A DNA stretch of 50,000 bases from Chondrilla cf. caribensis. Taxonomy: Eukaryota; Porifera; Demospongiae; Chondrillida; Chondrillidae. The DNA lies in the NCBI GenBank assembly GCA_964020155.1, contig OZ026553.1:257501-307500 (forward strand). Direction: 5' to 3'. The notes beneath the pieces are model-generated. The model saw only the letters and a program-made list of their open reading frames with translations, was not told the DNA's origin and ran no database searches. Each line of letters starts with the position of its first letter. The stretch's first letter is position 1. Made by a program: the position numbers and the translations under genes. Below are positions 12,059 to 22,830 of this stretch, piece after piece.

Positions 12059-12234
12059 GTTTCACACCGAAGAAATTCCATATCCGTGAAGGACCGGATC
12101 CACCAGTACTCCGACCATGTAAAGGAGAAAGGTGGGACTCCACCAGCCCCCGAGCCGACCATGTTCAGGCGGGAGAGGCGTGCCACAATGCCGATCCTGG
12201 AGGTGACAACGTTGCAGTCGAAGAAGGTCGAAAA
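12059..12234 (+). other. Isolated exon-like segment, unknown protein
   Basis: A 176-nt open segment opens after a plausible acceptor (CAAACAG at 12052-12058) and closes at a strong donor (GTACGT at 12235). It encodes about 58 residues including VKDRIHQYSDHVKEK, GGTPPAPEPTMFRRERRAT and VTTLQSKKVEK. Composition is clearly richer in GC than the AT-rich flanks, as expected of an exon, and the peptide looks like a real charged soluble protein. I do not recognise the family. No partner exon is visible on the + strand nearby, and the genes on both sides run the other way. It may be an exon of a gene nested around the array, or a relic. Confidence 0.4.
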
Positions 12235-12522
12235 GTACGTATGTACGTACTTACGCACTGTATATACATTATATGTATACCACTAACATCAAGATGTGTG
12301 AATTAATTTGGTACGTGTTGTTAAATTGCTGAAAAATTTGATTGGTTATGACTGTTTGCAAGACAGCTTCAAACAACATTTGCATGGTATTTACTGTCAT
12401 AGTAAATACATTACTGCAGTCAAATTTGTTGACCAAATTCTGATATATACAGAATATGATGAAAGTAGCAACAAAGATATTTGTACATAGGCTTAAATAT
12501 ACTATATATGGTCAATGGGAAC

Positions 12523-13767
12523 TCAAGGTTCAACTGATACAACTTCAATTTTGAAGTACAAAGCGTTATTTCTAAGAAATTGGACTTTCTGTGTAGTATC
12601 TTCAACAAGAGTGGAGAGAGGAAGAAAACGTTCTCTCCCCCAACCAATTCCCTGTACACCTTGAAGTACACGACAATTGCACTTTTCTGGAGCTTCAGCA
12701 AAGCTAACTTGGCATGGCACATGGTCACTGTTACCAGCTTGATTCAGCAGAGTGAACTGCAAGGTCAAGGATAAGGGCCACTTCAAATGGTCATCATTTT
12801 CTCCTTCTAAGAGACGTAAGTACACAGACAGGTGTGTGTCCTTGTCTGATTCCCCACTCTGTACCTCCAGGCACATTCGATATCCTCCGGGATGTGTGTA
12901 AAATGGAGAAGAATGAACTTTGTTTTGTTTCTGTGAAAATGGTTCCATTTCCACAATCCATGGACAAATTGGGGCCATACGTTTATTTTCCAGCCAATGT
13001 CTGGGGAGAAATGGACTTTGAAAGGGGAACCCCCCGGGGTTTTGCTGGCAAAGAGTGCTCATAGCAACAGATAGGTCAACCACCCTGCTCATGGCCTTCT
13101 TGAGATGGTCGTCCTTTGCTTCCATCATGTGAACGTGCATTTTATCAGCAGGAATGAGTTTTGTACATCCAATCGGATAATAATGGCACCAAATAAGACG
13201 TTTACGACAGGTATTCAGGTGTAAATCAACTTCTTTACGAGAGAGCTTCTCACCACAGAGACAGGGACATTTTACTGGTACTTCAGCACAGAATGTTTCA
13301 TGAATGGATATTGTGTTCACTTTATTCTCAACTGAGCAGTACTGACACTTTACAATGCGAAGAGGACATTTACTCTGAGTGTGATCGTCTAAGGCACATC
13401 TAAGCATCTCTTCACCACAATCGTTAGGACATGGTACAGATATGTTAGGACAGGTAGTGAAGTGTCCCTCGAGATCTCCAAGTTCTCCCTTCCAACTGCA
13501 GCCACTGTTGGGACATCCCACCTTCAACCCTTTAATCCTTCTTGTGTTGAAGTGGTCAGGCATTGAGGTGTACTGTTGTCGACACACAGGACAACTGGAA
13601 CCCTTCAGACATTCCCCACAGAATAAGTGACCACAACTGGTTTGAACTGGTTCTGAGGCTATTTCATGACAGATTGGGCACAACAAATCCTCTAAATTCT
13701 TGACGGGCTCATCGAAAAACAATAACTCTTTGTCTTTAAAGGAAAAACTGAGAGCACTGGTAGCCAT
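12523..13767 (-). CDS. TRAF-like protein of the tandem array, copy 2 (divergent)
   Basis: 414 aa, single exon, start [21 protein letters not shown], unlike the MASSEQG start of its neighbours. RING at about 32-64 and first TRAF finger are nearly identical to the neighbours even at silent positions. The later fingers (for example [15 protein letters not shown]) and the MATH domain ([35 protein letters not shown]) have diverged strongly, and the C-terminus is KIEVVSVEP. This contrast suggests gene conversion of the 5' part. All zinc ligands appear intact, so it is probably functional. Confidence 0.92.
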   Translation of the reverse strand: MATSALSFSFKDKELLFFDEPVKNLEDLLCPICHEIASEPVQTSCGHLFCGECLKGSSCPVCRQQYTSMPDHFNTRRIKGLKVGCPNSGCSWKGELGDLEGHFTTCPNISVPCPNDCGEEMLRCALDDHTQSKCPLRIVKCQYCSVENKVNTISIHETFCAEVPVKCPCLCGEKLSRKEVDLHLNTCRKRLIWCHYYPIGCTKLIPADKMHVHMMEAKDDHLKKAMSRVVDLSVAMSTLCQQNPGGFPFQSPFLPRHWLENKRMAPICPWIVEMEPFSQKQNKVHSSPFYTHPGGYRMCLEVQSGESDKDTHLSVYLRLLEGENDDHLKWPLSLTLQFTLLNQAGNSDHVPCQVSFAEAPEKCNCRVLQGVQGIGWGRERFLPLSTLVEDTTQKVQFLRNNALYFKIEVVSVEP

Positions 13768-14079
13768 ATTTGGTCACATGTCCATTGTTTATTTTACACA
13801 CCCCTCTGGTTGATATGATCGTGAATATAGTTATCAAAATATGTACACTTTACACAACTACACAGCTAGGTATATACAAGCAAAATGGAAGATAAGTTAA
13901 CACCACAGTAGTCTGCATACACCAGGAGGTGTGTACGTGCACCAACACACAACCATCATCAACTGACAGAGCTACACACACCATTGACTGTACACAAGTT
14001 GGGTCTCAGCTGGGAATGAACTGTACTACACAAGGTGCATTTCTACATAATTTTATATGTATGCATACACACACACACA

Positions 14080-14155
<76 letters not shown>

Positions 14156-14190
14156 TCTATTATACGAGTTGGATCTAAGCACGTTATGTA
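13768..14190. other. Array spacer with CA tract
   Basis: Upstream region of copy 2, then a CA microsatellite at about 14068-14152 with one AAACAC interruption. No gene seen. Confidence 0.65.
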
Positions 14191-14359
14191 CAGTGAATAC
14201 TCGTTAATCCGCTGCAATTTGTTTTCAAAGAATATGGTGGATTAACGAGTTTGGCAGATTAACTGAATATTCATTGGTACATTATATTGGTACTGGGAAA
14301 TTGTGGTGGATTAAAAGGTTTGGTGGATAAAGCGGTGGTGGATTAATGAGAATTCACTG
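14191..14359. mobile_element. 169-bp pogo/Tigger-like MITE with TA duplication
   Basis: The left end CAGTGAATACTCGTTAATCC and the inverse of the right end, CAGTGAATTCTCATTAATCC, form 20-bp terminal inverted repeats with 2 mismatches. TA dinucleotides flank both ends (14189-14190 and 14360-14361), the target duplication of Tc1/mariner/pogo elements. A second, more degraded copy lies at 31881-32052 inside the receptor gene. There is no coding capacity. Confidence 0.8.
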
Positions 14360-14361
14360 TA

Positions 14362-14639
14362 GTTCTACACACCCTTCTGATTACTCATCATGAATATAAT
14401 TACCTGTATGTCAGGGGTAGTTATGCATATATAGTACATATATACAGTATGTGAGCTCCAATGGTACATGTAGTCCATATGCAAAGACCAAAGGAACACA
14501 ACCACTACATATCGGCCAGCAGATATACAGAGCAGATATACCAGATACCTAGATACCAGTTGACAGATATACTGTCCATTGTACCAGTTGTGTCTCAAGC
14601 CTTTTCTTTACTATAGTTCACGTATTGAATGTGGTGATA
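14362..14639. other. Spacer duplicated next to copy 3
   Basis: Nearly the same sequence appears at about 16977-17260, upstream of the gene at 15696-16943 (shared CTGATTACTCATCATGAATA and GGCCAGCAGATA). No gene seen. Confidence 0.6.
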
Positions 14640-15105
14640 GGTGTGCACTGTATGTACATACACATGTACTGTAGGTGTACATACACATGTACAGTAGGTG
14701 TACATACACATGTACAGTAGGTGTACATACACATGTACAGTAGGTGTACATACACATGTACAGTAGGTGTACATACACATGTACAGTAGGTGTACATACA
14801 CATGTACAGTAGGTGCACATACACATGTACAGTAGGTGTACATACACATGTACAGTAGGTGTACATACACATGTACAGTAGGTGTACATACACATGTACA
14901 GTAGGTGTACATACACATGTACTGTAGGTGTACATACACATGTACAGTAGGTGTACATACACATGTACTGTAGGTGTACATACACATGTACAGTAGGTGT
15001 ACATACACATGTACAGTAGGTGCACATACACATGTACAGTAGGTGTACATACATATGTACGGTAGGTGTACATACACATGTACAGTAGGTACACATACGT
15101 ACACA
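14640..15105. repeat. 23-bp minisatellite, about 20 copies
   Basis: Unit GTAGGTGTACATACACATGT plus ACA, with occasional GTACTGTAG and GTGCACATA variants. The minus strand lacks stops in all three frames across it, giving long spurious Cys/Tyr-rich frames. A short version with about 7 copies occurs in the paralogous position at 17270-17440. Confidence 0.95.
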
Positions 15106-15695
15106 CCTGGTGTATGTACAGTGTACACAGTGTATAGATATGTATTATTGTACATATCATATCACCTTAGGAAGGTGACACATGGAGTGTATTCCTCGTA
15201 TGGGATACCAGGGCTTAGGGAAGATGTATGTTTCCTAATTAGCCACTTGTTGACCTTTCAATAGCTAATTGATTAAACAATTGTCACATCTGGGGATCTC
15301 AGGGCTACATAGGGTGTGTGTCCCTGTGTATCTCTCTGACATTGCCAACCAGGATACACAGTAGTTGAGAACTACATACACACCAGTCCGTCAATGTGCA
15401 TATTGTACTGAATATATCACAGTCAAACGCATATAAAATACAGTATATTTATACATAACCACTGAATAGACATACATACAATAATAATATCCTTCCTGAA
15501 CCTCCCTGTGGTGAAGTATGTACAGTATAATATGTGAGTACAATGATAGTAATGTCCACTACAAATATTCTGTACATGATACAACAGAGCTAACAGGTAC
15601 AGGTGTGTGTGTGTGTACACTACATATGTATGTGTGGATGGATAGTGTGTGCATCACTTGTTGGTTGTACTAGAGGTTCAACACAGCACCAGGTC
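15106..15695. other. Spacer, paralogous to 17441-18058
   Basis: The two spacers share CACCTGGTGTATGTACAGTG, CTAATTAGCCAC and the 3' flank block ending ATGGATAGTGTGTGCATCAC, so gene plus spacer duplicated together. No gene seen. Confidence 0.7.
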
Positions 15696-16943
15696 CTACA
15701 TGCTCACTCTGAAGTACAAAGAGTCATTCCTGAGAAACTGGACGTCCTGCGTAGGATCTTCAACAAGACTCGGAATAGAGACCAGTCTATTTTTTCCTTT
15801 ACCACTTTTTGCCATTAAACCTTGCACTACTTGACTCCTTGAACTCTCTTTAGCATCAGCAAAATCGATTCGTTCTGAGATATGACTGCTGTTACTAGCT
15901 TGATTCAGTAAAGTGATTTGCATGGTTAAGGAGAAAGGCCACTTCAAATGATTGTCATTTCCTCCTTTCATGAGACGTAAGTACACTGACAGGTGTGTGC
16001 CTTTGCCTGAGCCATGTCCGTTACCACATACCTCTAGACACACTAGGTAACCTCCAGGATGGGTGAAAAATCGAGGAGAAAACCAAACTTTACTTCTTTT
16101 CTGTGAAAAAGCACTCATTTCCACAATCCAGGGACAGATTGGGGTCATCTTCTCATTATCCAGCCAAGGTCTTGGAATGAAAGCACTTTGTGGATCACAG
16201 GGATGTTGGATTTGTTGACAGAGGTTACCAACCACAGTAGATAGATCCATCACCTTACTCATGGCCTTCTCGAGATGGTCATCTTTAGCTTGCACAAGAT
16301 GAGTGTCTAGTTCATCGACAGGAATTAGTTCTTTGCATCCGATTTGATAGTACTTACATCGAACAAAACGCTTGGGACAGGTACTAAGATGAGAGGTGAC
16401 TTGGCTGCGTGTGATTTTCTGACCACATTTGAGAGCACACTTCACTGGTACTGAAGGACAGAATGTGGTGTGGTCATCTAAAGCACTGGGCTTGTCCTCA
16501 AAGGTGCAGTACTGACACTTCACAATGCGAAGAGGACATCCCACATGTGTGTGAATACCTAATAAACACCTTATGAACTTCCCACCACAATCGTTAGGAC
16601 ATGGTACAGATTCATAGAGACAAGTAGTGAAATGTCCCTCGAGATCTCCAAGTTCTCCCTTCCAACTGCAGCCACTGTTGAGACATCCCACCTTCAACCC
16701 TTTAATCCTTCTTGTGTTGAAGTGGTCAGGCACTGAGGTGTACTGTTGTCGACACACAGGACAACTGGAACCCTTCAGACATTCCCCACAGAATAAGTGA
16801 CCACAACTGGTTTGAACTGGTTCTGAGGCTATTTCATGACAGATGGGGCACACCAGATCTTCTAATGTTTTCTTTAACTCTTCAAAAAACAACAAATCCT
16901 TTCCTTTGAAGCTGAACTTGATCCCCTGCTCACTGGAAGCCAT
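15696..16943 (-). CDS. TRAF-like protein of the tandem array, copy 3
   Basis: 415 aa, single exon, [22 protein letters not shown] start and FRVSM end. RING, fingers and MATH are in standard order; the MATH region carries [30 protein letters not shown] and [19 protein letters not shown]. In the first TRAF finger the usual CPNSGC reads CLNSGC, which keeps the zinc ligands. The spacer duplication implies it shares a recent duplication with copy 4. Intact and probably functional. Confidence 0.93.
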   Translation of the reverse strand: MASSEQGIKFSFKGKDLLFFEELKKTLEDLVCPICHEIASEPVQTSCGHLFCGECLKGSSCPVCRQQYTSVPDHFNTRRIKGLKVGCLNSGCSWKGELGDLEGHFTTCLYESVPCPNDCGGKFIRCLLGIHTHVGCPLRIVKCQYCTFEDKPSALDDHTTFCPSVPVKCALKCGQKITRSQVTSHLSTCPKRFVRCKYYQIGCKELIPVDELDTHLVQAKDDHLEKAMSKVMDLSTVVGNLCQQIQHPCDPQSAFIPRPWLDNEKMTPICPWIVEMSAFSQKRSKVWFSPRFFTHPGGYLVCLEVCGNGHGSGKGTHLSVYLRLMKGGNDNHLKWPFSLTMQITLLNQASNSSHISERIDFADAKESSRSQVVQGLMAKSGKGKNRLVSIPSLVEDPTQDVQFLRNDSLYFRVSM

Positions 16944-17269
16944 ATTTAGTCACATGTCCACTGTTTACTCTACACACCCTTCTGATTACTCATCATGAAT
17001 ATAATTACCTGTATGTCAGGGGTAGTTATGCATATATTGTACATATATACAGTATGTGAGCTACAATGGTACATGTAGTGCATATACAAAGACGAAAGGA
17101 ACACAACCACTACATATTGGCCAGCAGATACAGAGCAGATATACCAGATACCTAGATACCAGTTAGCAAGTATACTGTTGATTGTACGAGTTGTGTCTTA
17201 ACTGATGACATGTTTCTCCAAGTCCATTCTGTACAATAGTTCACGTAGTGAGTGTGGTGATGTGTGTGC

Positions 17270-17440
17270 ACTGTATGTACATACGCATGTACAGTAGGTG
17301 TACGCACGCATGTATAGTAGGTGTACATACACATGTACGTAGGTGTACATACACATGTACGGTAGGTGCACGTACACATGTACAGTAGGTGTACATACAC
17401 ATGTACAGTAGGTACACATACACATGTATGATAGGTACAT
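17270..17440. repeat. 23-bp minisatellite, short allele
   Basis: About seven diverged copies of the GTAGGTGTACATACACATGT unit found at 14640-15105, in the matching position of the paralogous spacer. The two arrays have expanded to different extents since duplication. Confidence 0.85.
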
Positions 17441-18058
17441 ACGTACACACCTGGTGTATGTACAGTGTACACAGTGTACAGATATGTATTATTGTGCATA
17501 TCATATCACCTTTAGGGAGGTGACACATATGGAGTGCATTCCTTGTATGGGATACCCAGGGCTAAGGGAAGATGTATGTTTGTACATTACCTAATTAGCC
17601 ACGTGTTGACCTTTCAATAGCTAATTGATTAATCAATTGTCACATCTGGGGATCTCCAGGATACATGGGGTGTGTGATATGTGCCCCTGTCTGTCTCTTT
17701 GATGATGCCAATCAGGATATGTAGTAGTTGAGAACTATATACACCACTCAATCAATGTGCATATTGTACTGAATATATCACAGTCAAATTCATATAAAAT
17801 ACAGTATATTTATACATAACCACTGAATACACATGCATACAATAATAACATCCTTCCTGAACCTCCCTGTAGCGAAGTATGTACAGTAAAATATGTGAGT
17901 ACAATGATAGCAATGTCCACTACAAATATTCTGTACATGACACAACAGTGTTAACCGGTACATGTGTGTGTGTGTGTGTACACTACATACAGATGTGTGG
18001 ATGGATAGTGTGTGCATCACTTGTTGGTTGTACTAGAGGTTCAACACTGCACCAGGTC
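17441..18058. other. Spacer, 3' flank of copy 4
   Basis: Contains the conserved block GCAATGTCCACTACAAATAT to CACTTGTTGGTTGTACTAGA that sits just downstream of copies 3 to 7. No gene seen. Confidence 0.65.
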
Positions 18059-19312
18059 CTACAGGCTCACTCTGAAGTACAAAGAGTCATTCCTGAGAAA
18101 CTGGACGTCCTGCGTAGGATCTTCAACAAGTTTGGAGAGGGAAAGAAAAGTAGTCCTCCCCCAGCCCCCTTTTGCCCTTGTACACTCTGTTACACGAGCA
18201 TTGTACTTCACTGGAGCATTAGCGAAATCAAGTTGGCGTGAGAAATGGTCACTGTCACTAGCTTGATTCAGTAAAGTGATTTTCATTGCTAAGGATAAAG
18301 GCCACTTCAAATGATCGTCATTTTCTCCTTTCATGAGACGTAAGAAAACTGACAAATGTTTGCCTTCACCTGAGCCATGTCCATTACCACAGACCTCCAG
18401 ACACACTAGGTATCCTGCGGGATGGGTGAAAAATGGAGAAGAAAACCAAACTTTACTTCTCTTCTGTGAAAGAGCACTCATTTCCACAATCCAGGGACAG
18501 ATTGGGGTCATCTTCTCATTTTCCAGCCAAGGTCTTGGGATGAACGCACTTTGTGGATCACAGGGATGTTGGATTTGTTGACAGAGGTTACCAACGACAG
18601 CAGATAGATCCATCACCTTACTCATGGCCTTCTCAAGATGGTCGTCCTTCGCTTGCACAAGATGAGTGTCTAGTTCATCGACAGGAATTGGATCTTTACA
18701 TCCGATTTGATAGTACTTACATCGAACAAGACGTTTGGAACAGGTACCCAGATGAGAGGTGACTTGGCTGCGTGTGGTTTTCTGACCACACTTGCGAGGA
18801 CACTCCACTGGTATTGAAGGACAGAATGTGGTGTGGTCATCTAAAGCACTGGGCTTGTCCTCAAAGAAGCAGTACCGACACTTCACAATGCGAAGAGGAC
18901 ATTCAACATCTGTGTGAACACCTAATAACCACCTTATGAACCTTCCACCACAATCGTTAGGACACGGTACAGATTCATAGAGACAAGTAGTGAAGTGTCC
19001 CTCAAGATCTCCAACTTCTCCCTTCCAACTGCAGCCACTGTTGGGACATTCCACCTTCAACCCTTTAATCCTTCTTGTGTTGAAGTGGTCAGGTACTGAG
19101 GTGTACTGTTGTCGACACACAGGACAACTGGACCCCTTAAGCTTCAGACATTCCCCACAGAATAAGTGACCACAACTGGTTTGAACAGGTTCTGAGGCTA
19201 TTTCATGACAGATGGGACACACCAGGTCTTCTAAATTTTTCTTTAACTCATCAAAAAACAGCAAATCCCTTTCTTTAAAGCTGAAATTGAGACCCTGTTC
19301 ACTGGAAGCCAT
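18059..19312 (-). CDS. TRAF-like protein of the tandem array, copy 4
   Basis: 417 aa, single exon, start [20 protein letters not shown]. The RING carries an extra Leu-Lys pair before its seventh ligand ([12 protein letters not shown] instead of [10 protein letters not shown]), caused by a 6-bp insertion. The second finger reads [16 protein letters not shown], a replacement of residues normally CLLG and HVGC. The MATH domain ([30 protein letters not shown]) is complete and the protein ends FRVSL. All main zinc ligands remain. Confidence 0.93.
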   Translation of the reverse strand: MASSEQGLNFSFKERDLLFFDELKKNLEDLVCPICHEIASEPVQTSCGHLFCGECLKLKGSSCPVCRQQYTSVPDHFNTRRIKGLKVECPNSGCSWKGEVGDLEGHFTTCLYESVPCPNDCGGRFIRWLLGVHTDVECPLRIVKCRYCFFEDKPSALDDHTTFCPSIPVECPRKCGQKTTRSQVTSHLGTCSKRLVRCKYYQIGCKDPIPVDELDTHLVQAKDDHLEKAMSKVMDLSAVVGNLCQQIQHPCDPQSAFIPRPWLENEKMTPICPWIVEMSALSQKRSKVWFSSPFFTHPAGYLVCLEVCGNGHGSGEGKHLSVFLRLMKGENDDHLKWPLSLAMKITLLNQASDSDHFSRQLDFANAPVKYNARVTECTRAKGGWGRTTFLSLSKLVEDPTQDVQFLRNDSLYFRVSL

Positions 19313-19384
19313 ATTTGGTCACATGTTCACAGTTTATTCTATAACGCCGCTTCGGTTACTACGATCATGAATATCATTATAGAA

Positions 19385-19500
19385 TCGAATATTAATTCGG
19401 GCTCGACCCGGAAATTTAACCCGGGTTCAACCTGGTTTCGTGACGTCATTTGGACACTCGTTTTAAACCGAGTTCGACTCGGGTTCGACCCACTGTAAAT
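19385..19500. other. Palindrome-rich insert upstream of copy 4
   Basis: Sequence rich in CGACCCGG, AACCCGGGTT, GAGTTCGACTCGGG and TTCGACCCAC stands where the other array spacers have AT-rich sequence. Several short inverted repeats are visible. Possibly a small insertion or a local promoter change; not recognised. Confidence 0.45.
19441..19448. promoter_or_regulatory. CRE-like palindrome TGACGTCA
   Basis: A full CRE octamer 129 bp upstream of the start of copy 4, a distance similar to that of the CRE upstream of the GPCR. Function is inferred from the motif alone. Confidence 0.35.
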
Positions 19501-19640
19501 GTTCACTACAAATATTCTGTACATGAAACAACAGAGCTAACAGGTACAGGTGTGTGTGTGTACACTACATATGTATGTGTGGATGGATAGTGTGTGCATC
19601 ACTTGTTGGTTGTACTAGAGGTTCAACACTGCACCAGGTC

Positions 19641-20888
19641 CTACAGGCTCACTCTGAAGTACAAAGAGTCATTCCTGAGAAACTGGACTTGTCGAGTGGG
19701 ATCTTCAACAAGACTGACAAGAGGGAGCAACCTATTCCTTCCTCTACTACTCTTTGCCATTACACCTTGTACTACTCGACTCCTTGACTTCCCTTTAACA
19801 TCAGAAAAATTGATTTGTTCTGAGATATGATTGCTGTCACTAGCTTGATTCAGTAAAGTGATTTTTATGGCTAACGATAAAGGCCACTTCAATTGATCAT
19901 CATTCTCTCCTTTCATGAGACGTAAGAAAACTGACAAATGTGTGCCTTTGCCTGAGCCATGTCCATTACCCCAGATCTCTAGACACACTAGGTATCCTCC
20001 GGGATGGGTGAAAAATGGAGGAGAAAACCAAAATTCATTCCGTTTCTGTGAAAAGGCACTCATCTTTGTGGTCCAGGGACTAATTGGAGTCATATTCTCA
20101 TTTTCCAGCCAAGGTCTTGGGATGAAAGCACTTTGTGGGTCACAGGGATGTTGGGCTTGCTGACAGAGGTTACCAACCACAGCAGATAGATCCATCACCT
20201 TACTCATGGCCTTCTCGAGATGGTCATCTTTCGCTTGCACAAGATGAGTGTCTAGTTCATCGGCAGGAATTGGTTCTTCGCATCCGATTTGATAGTACTT
20301 ACATCGAACAAGACGCTTGGGACAGGTACTAAGATGGGTTGTCATTTCCAAACGCTTGGTTTTCTGACCACATTTATGAGGACACTCCACTGGTACTGAA
20401 GGACAGAATGTGGTGTGGTCATCTAAAGCACTGGGCTTGTCCTCAAAGGAGCAGTACTGACACTTTACAACGCGAAGAGGGCATCCCACGTGTGTGTGAA
20501 CACCTAATGCACCCCTGATCATCTCTCCACCACAATTGTTAGGACACTGTACAGATTCATAGAGACAAGTAGTGAAGTGTCCCTCGAGATCTCCAACTTC
20601 TCCCTTCCAACTGCAGCCACTGTTGGGACATTCCACCTTCAACCCTTTAATCCTTCTTGTGTTGAAGTGGTCAGGCATTGAGGTGTACTGTCGTCGACAC
20701 ACAGGACAACTGGACCCCTTCAGACATTCCCCACAGAATAAGTGACCACAACTGGTTTGAACTGGATCTGAGGCTATTTCATGACAGATTGGACACACCA
20801 AATCTTCTAAATTTTTCTTAAACTCGTCAAAAAAGAGCAAATCCCTTCCTATGAAGCTGAACTTGAGACCCTGTTCACTGGAGGCCAT
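19641..20888 (-). CDS. TRAF-like protein of the tandem array, copy 5
   Basis: 415 aa, single exon, start [24 protein letters not shown] reads [20 protein letters not shown] and [13 protein letters not shown], with no Leu-Lys insertion. Second finger is of the [15 protein letters not shown] type shared with copy 7. MATH has [15 protein letters not shown], where the usual Cys before PW is Ser. Ends FRVSL. Intact; the start of the regular 1.59-kb repeat section. Confidence 0.93.
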   Translation of the reverse strand: MASSEQGLKFSFIGRDLLFFDEFKKNLEDLVCPICHEIASDPVQTSCGHLFCGECLKGSSCPVCRRQYTSMPDHFNTRRIKGLKVECPNSGCSWKGEVGDLEGHFTTCLYESVQCPNNCGGEMIRGALGVHTHVGCPLRVVKCQYCSFEDKPSALDDHTTFCPSVPVECPHKCGQKTKRLEMTTHLSTCPKRLVRCKYYQIGCEEPIPADELDTHLVQAKDDHLEKAMSKVMDLSAVVGNLCQQAQHPCDPQSAFIPRPWLENENMTPISPWTTKMSAFSQKRNEFWFSPPFFTHPGGYLVCLEIWGNGHGSGKGTHLSVFLRLMKGENDDQLKWPLSLAIKITLLNQASDSNHISEQINFSDVKGKSRSRVVQGVMAKSSRGRNRLLPLVSLVEDPTRQVQFLRNDSLYFRVSL

Positions 20889-21233
20889 ATTTTGATCACA
20901 TGTTTATTTTACACATTCCTTCAGTTACTATGATCGTGAATATCATTATAGAATCGAATAATTAAATATAATTAATAATATCATAAAACTAACAGTTAAA
21001 TGTACAATGATCAAGTGCTCTACTCACACACTCTTAATATGGTAACATGTACACTGGGTGTATGTATGCAATACTCTACAATGATAGCAATGTTCACTAC
21101 AAATATTCAGTACATGACACAACAGAGTTAACAGGTACAGGTGTGTGTGTGTGTACACTACATATGTATGTGTCGATGGATAGTGTGTGCATCACTTGTT
21201 GGTTGTACTAGAGGTTCAACACTGCACCAGGTC
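20889..21233. other. Array spacer
   Basis: Nearly the same as 22485-22830 and 24075-24388 (ACACTGGGTGTATG, AACTAACAGTTAAATGTACA, then the shared 3' flank). No gene. Confidence 0.7.
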
Positions 21234-22484
21234 CTACAGGCTCACTCTGAAGTACAAAGAGTCATTCCTGAGAAACTGGACTTGTTGAGTGGGATCTTCA
21301 ATGAGGTTGGAGAGGGGAAGAAAAGTAGGCTTCCCCCAACTCCGCTTTGCCCTTGTACCCTCTGTTACACGAGCAATGTTCTCTAAAGCTTTAGCAAAAT
21401 GAAGTTGGTATGACAAATGCCCACTGTCACTTACTTGATTCAGTAAAGAAAACTCGATTTTTAACGGTAAAGGCCATTTCAAATGATCGTCATTCTCTCC
21501 TTTCATGAGACAGAAGAAAACTGACAAATGTGTGCCTTTGCCTGAGCCATGTCCATTACCATACACCTCCAGACACATTTTATATCCTCCGGGATGGGTG
21601 AAAAATGGAGGAGAAGAACAAACTGTGTTCATTTTCTGTGAAAAGTCACTCATTTTCACAATCCAGGGACAAATTGGGGTCATCTTCTCATTTTCCAGCC
21701 AAGGTCTTGGGATGAAAACCCTTTGTGGTCCACATGGCTGTTGGATTTGTTGACAAAGAGTGCCCATGGCAACAGATAGATCCATCACCTTACTCATGGC
21801 CTTCTCCAGATGATCGTCCTTTGCTTGCACAAGATGAGTGTCTAGTTCATCGGCAGGAATTGGTTCCTCACATCCAATTTGATAGTACTTGCATCGAACA
21901 AGACGCTTGGGACAGGTATCCAGATGAGAGGTGATTTGGCTGCGTGTGAATTTCTGACCACACTTGCGAGGACACTCCACTGGTAATGAAGGACAGAAAA
22001 TGGTGTGGTCATCTAAAGCACTGGGCTTGTCCTCAAAGAAGCAGTACCGACACTTCACAATGCGAAGAGGACATCCCACATGTGTGTGAACACCTAATGA
22101 ACACCTTATGTACTTTCCACCACAATCATTAGGACATGGTACAGATTCGTAGAGACAAGTAGTGAAGTGTCCCTCGAGATCTCCAAGTTCTCCCTTCCAA
22201 CTGCAGCCACTGTTGGGACATTCCACCTTCAACCCTTTAATCCTTCTTGTGTTGAAGTGGTCAGGCATTGAGGTGTACTGTTGTCGACACACAGGACAAC
22301 TGGACCCCTTAAGCTTTAGACATTCCCTACAGAATAAGTGACCACAACTGGTTTGAACAGGTTCTGAAGCTATATCCTGACAAATGGGACACACAAAATC
22401 TTCTAAATTTTTCTTTAACTCGTCAAAAAACAACAAATCCTTTCCTTTGAAGCTGAACTTGATCCCCTGTTCACTGGAAGCCAT
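21234..22484 (-). CDS. TRAF-like protein of the tandem array, copy 6
   Basis: 416 aa, single exon, start [24 protein letters not shown] reads [23 protein letters not shown], with the Leu-Lys insertion and Gly to Arg after the fifth ligand. The MATH half ([49 protein letters not shown]) is intact and ends FRVSL. It is one Leu-Lys pair longer than copy 5 but one residue shorter elsewhere. Confidence 0.93.
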   Translation of the reverse strand: MASSEQGIKFSFKGKDLLFFDELKKNLEDFVCPICQDIASEPVQTSCGHLFCRECLKLKGSSCPVCRQQYTSMPDHFNTRRIKGLKVECPNSGCSWKGELGDLEGHFTTCLYESVPCPNDCGGKYIRCSLGVHTHVGCPLRIVKCRYCFFEDKPSALDDHTIFCPSLPVECPRKCGQKFTRSQITSHLDTCPKRLVRCKYYQIGCEEPIPADELDTHLVQAKDDHLEKAMSKVMDLSVAMGTLCQQIQQPCGPQRVFIPRPWLENEKMTPICPWIVKMSDFSQKMNTVCSSPPFFTHPGGYKMCLEVYGNGHGSGKGTHLSVFFCLMKGENDDHLKWPLPLKIEFSLLNQVSDSGHLSYQLHFAKALENIARVTEGTRAKRSWGKPTFLPLSNLIEDPTQQVQFLRNDSLYFRVSL

Positions 22485-22830
22485 ATTTGGTCACATGTTC
22501 ACTGTTTACACACCCCTCTGGTTACTATGATCGTGAATATCATTATAGAATTGAATAATTAAATATAATTAATAATATCACATAACTAACAGTTAAATGT
22601 ACAATGACCAAGTGCTCTACTCACACACTCCTAATATGGGAACATGTACACTGGGTGTATGTATGCAATACTCTACAATGATAGCAATGTCCACTACAAA
22701 TATTCAGTACATGACACAACAGAGTTAACAGGTACAGGTGTGTGTGTGTGTACACTACATATGTATGTGTCGATGGATAGTGTGTGCATCACTTGTTGGT
22801 TGTACTAGAGGTTCAACACTGCACCAGGTC

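Noticed and set aside
14595..15160. Three overlapping Cys/Tyr/Thr-rich minus-strand frames
   Set aside because: Caused by the 23-bp minisatellite without stops; not genes.
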